Shown here one piece after another: positions 58,001 to 64,000 of a stretch of DNA of 64,000 nt. A model generated the notes under the pieces. That model made no database searches. It was given only the letters and a program-made list of their open reading frames with translations, and was not told the DNA's origin. The position numbers and the translations under genes were made by a program. Positions within the stretch are counted from its first letter, which is position 1. Each line of letters starts with the position of its first letter. Source of the DNA: Toxonevra muliebris (taxonomy: Eukaryota; Arthropoda; Insecta; Diptera; Pallopteridae); the NCBI GenBank assembly GCA_963691655.1, contig OY829326.1, positions 17,286,878 to 17,350,877 of the forward strand, written 5' to 3'.

Positions 58001-59643
58001 TACAAGTTCGCAAAGCTGATTGGATTTTTACGTGGATATATATTTTATTTTAAATAAGATATATAAAAATAAAAAGATTTTTCTCAAATCTTCGCAGGGC
58101 TTCCAACCGCGTAATAGGACAGCTCTGTGTTTTGTTGTACGCTCAGATATTTAAACTGAAATCATTTACAGAGCAAAACAGTTATCACTCATTACTGATC
58201 TCATTTATTACACATTATACTATATAAGTTTAGTATGGGTAAAATTTCGGTGATATACCAGGGTAATATTTTATATTGAATAGTATTTTTAACTTCAATA
58301 AAATATTAAATACTCTTAATTATATTGAAATCTTTGTTATAAATATTTATATCCACTATCCATTGTTATATTATCCAGAGTTAAAGGACTAAGCACAGGG
58401 ATCTGAAATGGAACAAAAGGAAAAAAATAGTCCCGGAAGAAACATTCCGAGTTAAGAAAAAACAATATTCTTCCGAGACATGTGTTCCGGATTCCAATTT
58501 TTCTAGTCCTTAACTTGTTAAGTTTTGCAAAGAAATTGGAATTAAATATGATGGAATGTAGAAGTAACGTCCTTGTACTCGGTCCAGTTAGTTTCAAATG
58601 GAGCAAAATGTTAAAATATTTGAATTTTTTGTTTTCATAAGAACCGATTGAACCCATTCTCATTTCGTTGCGCACCATGTTTTTAGACATTTCATTAATT
58701 TATGCATTTTCGATTTACTATTTACTTTGTGCATCAAGAATAAACTTTTTTCAGATGGGGAATTCAAGAAATGTTCAAGATTAATTTTGGTAATCTGTGA
58801 TCAAAACTTTTACAGCACCTCGTATTTTGAAAAACATTCGCTTAAAAACAAAAACATTCAAAAATAATATTAATTCCAAACATTGTATTTGAGAAAAAGT
58901 GATTTGTTATGAAAATCTGAAAATTTTGTACCTCTTCATCACTAACCACCTTTGCCCTCATTGCGGTGAAACGACTGAGAAAAGTATATACAACATTTGA
59001 GGGATACTCAAACCAACTGAATTGTCTTAGCCCCGCCATTTAGAAATAACCCGCTACAAATGTAGAAATTCGCCTTTAGGTTAGGTTGGAATGGCTGTCG
59101 AGAGACACACTTAGGCCTGAACGGCTCATTGTGATATCACATAGTTGGACCTACAGTTCCGAACGGCGGTGTGGCAATTTTTTATCGGCTTGGTGGTTTC
59201 GCCATTACCAACCAATGTGTGAACTTGTACACTATCTTATAATTCTCATACACTTCATATTGACAGTGAATATAAGAAAGTAATGAAAATTAACCACCAG
59301 ACGAAGACGGGAATCGAACCCGAACATCCCAGATGAAAGTCTAGTGCACTATCCACTAGGCTATCGAGGTCGTCAAATTCGCCTTTAATATCTCTATAAA
59401 TTTCGAAACTAAAATATATTTAAAAGTAATTATTTGGATTATTCCAGTTCTTTTTATCACTTATCACTTTCCCCTAATTTTTGGGTTTTTCGTGTCTATT
59501 CACACGGGCGCAAGCATGAACGCCTGTCTGAAAGGGAGTGGCAGAAGAAATAGATATAAACTCAAATATCTTTTTTTAACTACCTATTTTCTCTACCTCT
59601 CTCGTTCAGAGAGGCGTTCACAGCTTCTGAAAGTCAGAAATAA

Positions 59644-59695
<52 letters not shown>

Positions 59696-61734
59696 TTCAC
59701 CTGTTGCTCACTATTTTTATTATTGATAAACCATTATTTCATTTGAGTAAAAACATTTTTTTTTAAATCCATTGCGATATGCATAACCGCTAATTTATGT
59801 TTTGAACTCTTCTAAATTCTTATCTCTTTTAGTTTCTAGATATTACGGAAATGAGTTCTAGTAATTCCAATTCGAAATAATTCTAATACATGAACTAAGT
59901 CATTACTAATTTTTTTAACAGTGACTTAGTTCATGTATTTTATTCAGTGAACAGCTCAATAAACGATATTATATTTTTCAAAGTAGCACAATGCATATAT
60001 AGTAAGTCAAGCAAATCAGACGGCCGTTTCGAAATTCGCCTTAATTCCTTAACATTGATTTTAGGGATGATTCCCATTAATATTTAAGCACCTTTTCTAC
60101 ACAGCAAGTTTTCTTGTTGCTAAGTTTTCAATTCTCTTTTGGACTTGACACTTACTTTTCTACACAGCAAGATTTCTTGGGCAATTCTGGTTTTTTTTTT
60201 TTTTGTCTATCGTTCATGTTTTAAAAAACTTTTTATTCAAATTTGGTTGAATAAAAATAAATTAATGAAAAGTGATAAAGAAAAAAAAATTGAAACTTCA
60301 ATTGAAAAATGTTTTTTTTTTCCAATAAGAAGCCAAAATCAGTGCGCATCCATCTTAAATTGACAAAAAGGAATTAAAAGAAACATCAAAAAACGAACAG
60401 CACAAAAGAAAACTTGCTGGAACAAGTAAGTCTGTACCCATTCCCTCTCGTCTTTCTTCCTTCGTCTATAAACCCGACAAGCCAACAAGAAAACTTGCCG
60501 TGTGGAAAAGAGGACTAATATCTGAAAATATAACCGAGAATTACCAGGTTTTAGTTTCTTTAACCTGACCTGAAGAAGAGTAGTTCCTCAGTAAATTAAT
60601 ATTATTTAATATAACGCGTACAGCGTTGATTTTTCAAGTTTTATTCATTTTATTTTAGGGAAACTTGGAACTTCAGTGAATTTTCTACATCTAAATTATA
60701 GATAATTAGATAGATAAAAATTGGTATAGTGCATTTAACCCATAATAAAACCTTATAACCGTTCAGACAGGCCAATCTCAGTGTGGATTTCGTTTATTTT
60801 TTTCTGATGTGGTCGTTTTTAAATTTTTATATTTTGGTTTCGTATTAGCTTTACAATGGGATCTGTTACTAAAAAATTTTCAGAAAAAATAATTATTGTA
60901 CTCTTGAAATGATCCGATCAGCTTGTGAGCTCTTCCACTTTATTTTATAAATCTTTATTACAGAGAACGAGTTAAAAAAATAAAAAATATTTTCAAAATT
61001 AAAGACTTTAATTGAGAGCATATTGCCCTTTGGGTTATATAGCCATAAAATATCAATGTTTTTTTGTTTATGTACGAAGAGAACGCACAATACATTCTTA
61101 AATTTGAAATTTAGTTTACTAAAATTCATTTATATATATTTTTGAATACTTAACTGTGTTAATACCAATTAGAATAGAAAGTGATTTAACTCTTTATATC
61201 ATGCTATACTATGGCCCTACTGTAGCTGTAGTTGTATGTATCTTCTTCTATTGTAAATTACTAGTTGTTTAAAAGAATAGAACAAACAAAAATTAAAAAA
61301 ACTAATCGTAAAGAAACTATCATTAACAAATCCTTTTTTGTAAACATTTAATAAATAAGCATTTTTATATATATACATACATTCTTCTTGAAATAAAATG
61401 CAATAAAATTGTTTTTAAATGTATTTTATACGTAAACGTAAAATGTAAAATACATTAATTGAAGAAAAAAAAAAAAACAGAAAGAAAAAGCAACAATAGA
61501 AAACATAATACACCAAACCAGTGAACTATGTATATCCTTGAAGAGATTAAGAATGAAGGGTTTTTTCAATTCACGTCTCATAAACTTTGTCAGATGTTCA
61601 AGTATGTATGTTGAAATGTGAAATATTGAAATATTCAGAGTTTTCAATAGTGAAATGAGTCTCTTTATTAACTTGCAATTAATACAGTCCTAACACAATG
61701 GTAGATATATTTACTCACTTTACTATTAAAAATG

Positions 61735-61770
<36 letters not shown>

Positions 61771-64000
61771 CGTACAGATTCCTAACAAAAGAAGTAAAAA
61801 TAAATACACAAATGACGAATACAACCAACTATATGTAGTAGAATGATGCAGTTATAACATTTAAAATAAGATATGCATTTACATTCTCATATGAACGATG
61901 AATTCTAACTCTACCTAAACTAAAAAGAAGAAAAAAGAAGTAAAAATAGTTTGTAGTTTTCAATGTGGAAATATTGCAAAAATAAATGATGATAACAAAA
62001 AAAAAAAAAATATTTAATCAAAAACAAATTCTATTTCTCTTATTTTTCTAAAAAAAAATTTTAGAGAGCATATCTACAAATGATGCAAATATTTCTAGTC
62101 ACATTAACAAACATCCAAATCGATTTAGCTAGTGTTAAACTATAATATTTGAAACTGAAAGATTAGTCAGATGAATTCATATAATACTTGATTCAAATTT
62201 AATGTTGAGGAAGAATGTTCTGAAATTTCTAAAACAGATATTTATTTGGTACAGATTGAGGAGCATAACCGAAATGTGCTTATAAATCTATTAATGCGCG
62301 ACTTGGTAAAAGAGAACGATCTGAACACTCAGTCCAACAAATTAAAGTTTAAAGATTACCCAACAGGGTAATCATGGATTACTATTGAAAAAGAATATTG
62401 TGCTGAATATTTTTGCTGAAGAATTATAAATTTTAGCCCAGCACGCCATAGTTTTTCTCTATATACATTTCAAGGTTAAAAGGAAGTAGAAAAGACCATG
62501 CAGATAAATTTTAAGTTCTAGAGATTTTATGTCTGAGACAAATTTGTTTCTAATAAAATTATAAAAAATTTTGTTGTGCTTATATCAATCTATAGCATAT
62601 ACATTTTTGATATATTTAAAAAAAAAGTTTTTAAATTCTTTACCCAGTATGGAAATTTTTTTTATGAAATATACTAAAAGTCCCTAAAAATGAAAATAAA
62701 AAGGGAGGTGCACACCTTTAAAGACATAACAGAAAAAAATGTTTTTAGATATAATCATAAAAAATATCTTTGTCTCAGCCATTAATCAAACCTCCAAACC
62801 TAACTATGACATGCTGGATTGTAATTTTCAACATTCTCTTCCGGTTTTACCTAACGGTTACTTAGTTTCAAAAACACTATTATATTTGAGATGGGGATAT
62901 ATAATTCAAGTGTACTGCCAAATTAAATTCACTTTCTTATTTCTCTACATTTCAGATCCAACGACATCGTCATCATCAGGCGCAACTGCAACATATCCAA
63001 GCGATGCAACAGTACGTGCCGTCAATATATCGTCCATTACTGTCGCCACCTCTTCTATAAGCTTACAGCAGCATCAGCAGCAACAACAACAAATGGGCAC
63101 TAAACGCAATAGAGTACTTACGCGACAACCGCGTGTAAAACGCGACAGCGACAGTCTTTCAACTAATCAAATCTCCCCAGATCCGTCAACAACATGTTTA
63201 GATTTTGATCCTTTCAATACTAATGCAACGGCGGCAACGGGAACGACGGGAGGACCCGCCTCAGCAGCCGCTAGCAGTAGTTCACATTCAGCGGGCTATA
63301 CACCACCTGTTGGTACTCATCATCACCACCACCATCATCATCATCATTTGTTAAGTGTGCCACCACGAATTGAGCGACATGCCTCTGAGCCAGCACCATC
63401 GCTAAAACCATCATCACCGCATTTATTGTCGGTGCCGCCGAGTACACCGTACTTAATAAAGCAACACTCTGATCCACTACTGCCCAGCCAGCATCATTTT
63501 AGTGGTGGTATTAGTATTGGCACTGGTGGTGGTGGTGGTAGTGGCACTAATCCGTTTGCCCCACTTCACCGCCAATACTCACACCCGTTGCCAGGTAGTG
63601 GTAGCATCACTAGTGGCAGTAGCGGCAGTAGTCATCATCATGTTCAACCAGCCCCACTGCATCACATATCATTGCCAGAATCTATTTATGCGTCTGGTTC
63701 ACCGCCACCTGCTGGTTCATCACAATATTTAGTACCACAACAGCAAGCAGCATCAGCGGCAGCTACAAGCTCAACTGGAGGTGGTGGAGCCATGGATGTC
63801 AGCAGTGATACACCATCTACAGTTACATCAGCGCTCTCATCATCCGCCTCAACGTCTGCATTATCCACCGTAAATATAACAATGAACCCAACAAAAGCGC
63901 TTAGTTTGCCACAATTTACAACAACTTATGTGGGTGGTGATAGTGGTGCCAGAGGTGGTGGTGATCGTTCGAGTTCGCCGCTTTCAGTTGAACGTTCAAT
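50444..64000 (+). CDS. BtbVII: BTB/POZ-Pipsqueak transcription factor, BtbVII-like (3'-partial in one isoform)
   Basis: The ATG at 50444 opens MSVQQFCLRWNNHQPNF, the typical start of a fly ttk-type BTB protein. Shared exons 50444-50614, 50679-51050, 51118-51295, 51360-51613 and 51693-51801 (phases 0, 0, 1, 0, 1) encode the BTB domain and G-, H- and Q-rich linkers. They splice either to 54865-56072, carrying a Pipsqueak-type helix-turn-helix (763 aa in total), or to 62956 onward (open at the window end). BTB domains mediate dimerisation and corepressor contacts; Psq domains bind GAGAG-like DNA in the known family members. The product should therefore be a nuclear chromatin/transcription regulator. 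Assignment to BtbVII rests on the single Psq domain, the BTB sequence and recollection that the Drosophila gene lies near sls on 3L (needs checking). Other BTB-Psq relatives (bab, psq, rib, Tkr) are less likely. Confidence 0.7.
50679..51050 (+). CDS. BtbVII: BTB-Psq gene exon 2 (end of BTB plus glycine-rich linker)
   Basis: Starts after TTATGCAG with TLFTTNPCQHPIVILKDV, completing the BTB core (MVDFMYYGEVNVSQEQL, then LKTAEMLKIKGLAEM). A Ser/Gly-rich linker follows. The donor CAACAA|GTAACT is weak but keeps phase 0 and joins glutamines to the following polyQ exon. Confidence 0.9.
51118..51295 (+). CDS. BtbVII: BTB-Psq gene exon 3 (Q/H-rich, basic patch)
   Basis: The acceptor is TTATTGACAG. 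It encodes mixed Gln/His runs, then LRRTPSPLGAGASPATRRKR with a basic cluster (RRKRLRK) that may act as a nuclear localisation signal. It ends phase 1 at AATG|GTACGC. Confidence 0.85.
51360..51613 (+). CDS. BtbVII: BTB-Psq gene exon 4
   Basis: The acceptor is TTACTTATAG. It encodes GSGDRNNSEDPHN, a Gly/Ser/Leu segment, and an acidic end (DSDSLDDGQGHVHMQI). The donor ATT|GTAATT is non-optimal. It ends phase 0 so that the next exon reads KPEVDISG. Confidence 0.8.
51693..51801 (+). CDS. BtbVII: BTB-Psq gene exon 5 (last shared exon)
   Basis: The acceptor is TTTCTTTTAG. It encodes KPEVDISGVQQTIPLDIS then HDAPNSQSSHS, a sumoylation-like KPE motif and a Ser-rich tail. It ends phase 1 at TCAG|GTATGT. 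Both alternative terminal exons begin in the matching phase. Confidence 0.88.
52123..52623. mobile_element. hAT-like MITE (501 bp) with 8-bp TSD
   Basis: Perfect 14-bp inverted termini TAACGCTCGTATCT (52123-52136 and, inverted, 52610-52623), flanked by identical 8-bp copies GTGATACA (52115-52122 and 52624-52631). An 8-bp TSD with short TIRs is typical of hAT elements. The antisense 105-aa ORF inside has no recognisable domain. Confidence 0.85.
52751..52900. repeat. Dispersed repeat copy 2
   Basis: Direct-orientation match to 41510-41665, including CCACGATTCCTCATCAGTG and GATCTTAGTGATAGTTCTTA. Confidence 0.85.
52972..53190 (-). mobile_element. 3' end of a non-LTR retrotransposon (RNase H C-terminus and 3' UTR)
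   Basis: The minus strand at 53107-53175 encodes CLIPGHSVLIGNELANELAR, the PGH...GNE.AD.LA signature at the C-terminal end of LINE ribonuclease H. A stop codon follows, then a non-coding tail ending in AACCTAACCC. The usual W before the PGH motif is degenerate. It is a 5'-truncated dead copy. Confidence 0.75.
54865..56072 (+). CDS. BtbVII: BTB-Psq gene exon 6a: polyQ region and Pipsqueak DNA-binding domain, ends TAG
   Basis: Starts GLQWTVVDSNYSRFSLSS, passes through Gln/His runs (about 54990-55180) and Gly/Ser stretches, then encodes the Psq domain at about 55485-55640. Its landmarks are VKRKRSVNP, ENFIRALEAVRSGG, KAARLYGVNNRTLWLEYKKR and GYPV: helix-turn-helix with the G/C turn and the aromatic W-L-E-Y helix. 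A Pro/Ser/Ala-rich tail (IVKQEPNLSPSPTPPIN, then MGVMSFLDTRHMDFPTS) follows, ending SINFNSI and TAG at 56070-56072. The KQEP motif resembles a sumoylation site. The Psq domain is known to bind GA-rich DNA. Confidence 0.9.
54990..55182 (+). repeat. Polyglutamine-coding CAG/CAA tract
   Basis: Three interrupted runs of CAG and CAA codons (about 11-12 Q each) in the Psq exon, with His, Arg and Asp interruptions. Confidence 0.95.
56073..56498 (+). CDS. BtbVII: Candidate stop-codon readthrough extension (141 codons to TGA)
   Basis: Immediately after the TAG at 56070, in the same frame, the sequence stays open for 141 codons to TGA at 56496-56498. It reads NSISSSSTSATISMQIAPLN, then AAAAIQSEV, then a Ser/Ala/Thr/Val-rich tail, ending NIVGNDQYLTKT. 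The composition and codon style match the upstream protein. GC content drops only after the TGA. Either the TAG is read through, or it is a recent nonsense mutation or sequence error (CAG to TAG), or the tail is 3' UTR that happens to be open. A separate ATG ORF from 56112 is a weaker explanation. Confidence 0.5.
   Translation, partial: NSISSSSTSATISMQIAPLNQEPSSSSTSSASVAAAAIQSEVSTIATTAAGAVSSLPPTSSAILQSVSTQSCAAIVAASSGGHVGAVANDAIPATHATHIHNSNGGALFINNFVTVAPLNAATTPISSHNIVGNDQYLTKT
56499..57510 (+). other. 3' UTR of the Psq isoform (approximate)
   Basis: AT-rich trailer with a palindromic MITE (56754-56906). Candidate poly(A) signals lie at 57143-57148 (AATAAA, before a genomic A-run at 57161-57182) and at 57493-57498 and 57505-57510. 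The end cannot be fixed by eye. Confidence 0.5.
56754..56906. mobile_element. 153-bp palindromic MITE in the 3' UTR
   Basis: TAGAGTGGCTAGATCT at the left and its exact reverse complement AGATCTAGCCACTCTA at the right form perfect 16-bp TIRs. TA ends suggest Tc1/mariner-type insertion. No ORF. Confidence 0.8.
59079..59374 (-). mobile_element. tRNA-derived SINE with perfect 13-bp target-site duplication
   Basis: The element is flanked by identical AAATTCGCCTTTA at 59066-59078 and 59375-59387, a retroposition signature. On the minus strand it begins at 59374 with GACGACC, has the A-box TAGCCTAGTGG (59353-59363) and the B-box GGTTCGATTCC (59310-59320). It then continues as a body that ends in AACCTAACC. 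The anticodon-loop region CTTTCA resembles tRNA-Glu, but the acceptor stem is not a proper seven base pairs, so it is not a working tRNA gene. Confidence 0.85.
59298..59374 (-). other. tRNA-like head of the SINE (internal Pol III promoter)
   Basis: 77 bases with A- and B-box matches spaced about 33 bases apart. Only five of the acceptor pairs (GACGA with TCGTC) form and four extra bases precede the D-arm. Confidence 0.75.
59647..59688. repeat. (TA)n microsatellite
   Basis: Uninterrupted TA run of about 21 units. Confidence 0.97.
59993..60076. repeat. Dispersed repeat copy 3 (core only)
   Basis: CAAATCAGACGG, GTTTCG and ATTCC landmarks align with the copies at 41510 and 52751 but are more diverged. 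Confidence 0.65.
60092..60512. mobile_element. MITE of about 420 bp with GCAAGTTTTCTTGTTG termini
   Basis: CTTTTCTACACAGCAAGTTT near 60092 is mirrored by the right end at about 60484-60512 (reverse complement CTTTTCCACACGGCAAGTTT). A second, inner inverted pair lies at about 60157 and 60405. The only long ORF (60139-60363) looks random. Confidence 0.75.
61737..61769. repeat. (AT)n microsatellite
   Basis: AT dinucleotide run of about 16 units. Confidence 0.97.
62956..64000 (+). CDS. BtbVII: BTB-Psq gene exon 6b: alternative distal exon, open at window end
   Basis: The acceptor is CTACATTTCAG and the phase matches the donor at 51801, joining HSG/D to PTTSSSSGATATYPSDA. The frame is open for 348 codons to the window edge. 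It includes a short basic patch (KRNRVLTRQPRVKRDSDSLS), a run of ten histidines (about 63319-63348), repeated LLSVPP motifs, Gly/Ser stretches and many Pro/Ser residues. No DNA-binding domain is visible within the window. This isoform skips the Psq exon, so it would have the BTB domain with a different C-terminus; a further domain could lie beyond the window. Confidence 0.85.
63319..63348 (+). repeat. Polyhistidine-coding tract
   Basis: Ten consecutive CAT/CAC codons in the alternative exon. Confidence 0.95.

Larger units (their letters stand above)
57511..62955 (+). other. Intron between the Psq exon and the distal exon
   Basis: AT-rich DNA between the two alternative 3' exons. Listed separately: a SINE, a MITE, a dispersed-repeat core and microsatellites. 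I see no coding exon between; the antisense ORFs at 58337-58690, 58842-59039, 60893-61129 and 61426-61647 have low-complexity, non-protein-like products. Confidence 0.7.

Noticed and set aside
58337..58690. Antisense 117-aa ORF in the BTB-gene intron
   Set aside because: F/L/I/N-rich with no motif I can recognise and no splice or promoter context; possibly old transposon DNA but unsupported.
59298..59374. A functional tRNA gene on the minus strand
   Set aside because: The A- and B-boxes are good, but the acceptor stem does not close and the sequence sits inside a SINE bounded by a 13-bp duplication.
63502..63868. Other-frame ORFs within the distal BTB exon
   Set aside because: The V/A-rich products are shadows of the Ser/Gly/His-rich true frame, which is open from 62956 to the window end.

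Overview
The window is nuclear DNA of a higher fly (Diptera). It carries the 3' part of the giant muscle gene sallimus (sls, D-titin/kettin/PEVK) on the + strand at 1-38586, then about 12 kb of repeat-rich intergenic DNA. After that comes the 5' part of a BTB/POZ-Pipsqueak transcription-factor gene at about 50444-64000+, also on the + strand, best matched to Drosophila BtbVII. The fly assignment rests on the protein matches, the GT-AG introns, the AT-rich non-coding DNA and the CAG/CAA-rich coding style of the BTB gene. A tephritid-like or other acalyptrate fly is my inference; the species cannot be read from this window.

sls (1-38586): I resolve 15 coding exons. Nearly all are symmetric phase 1-1, as is usual for titin-like genes. 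The spliced frame stays open from base 2 to TAA at 38584-38586, about 10,029 residues. Order: a 70-aa tandem-repeat PEVK exon (1-4616), a small exon, a 13.2-kb PEVK exon with a 107-aa tandem repeat (5741-18895), a 6.9-kb PEVK exon (22729-29628), a 42-bp microexon, an SH3 exon, then 11 Ig domains, five complete Fn3 domains and a terminal half-Fn3 with a lysine-rich end. The protein would be the elastic I-band spring (PEVK) joined to a folded Ig/Fn3 tail.

Introns and intergenic DNA: the two large sls introns hold transposon-derived structures. These are an AACTATCGA-rich inverted-repeat element, a foldback element with arms of about 340 bp, and a 1.9-kb long-TIR element with a decayed ORF. One sls intron also holds a possible alternative terminal exon encoding a C-terminal membrane helix. 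The intergenic region (38851-50443) has a 2.7-kb TIR element with nested MITEs, a piggyBac-like MITE, and a MITE interrupted by a 200-N assembly gap.

BTB-Psq gene (50444-64000+): five shared exons encode the BTB domain and Q/H/G-rich linkers. They splice in the same phase either to a Psq-domain terminal exon (54865-56072) or to a far-downstream exon (62956 to the window edge), giving two C-termini. The Psq exon is followed, beyond one in-frame TAG, by 141 further open coding-like codons, a candidate for translational readthrough. Its introns hold a hAT-like MITE with an 8-bp TSD, a LINE 3' fragment, and a tRNA-derived SINE with a perfect 13-bp TSD whose tail resembles that LINE.

Splice junctions were placed by eye from consensus sites and phase. 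The total of coding bases is consistent in both genes, but no transcript data were available.
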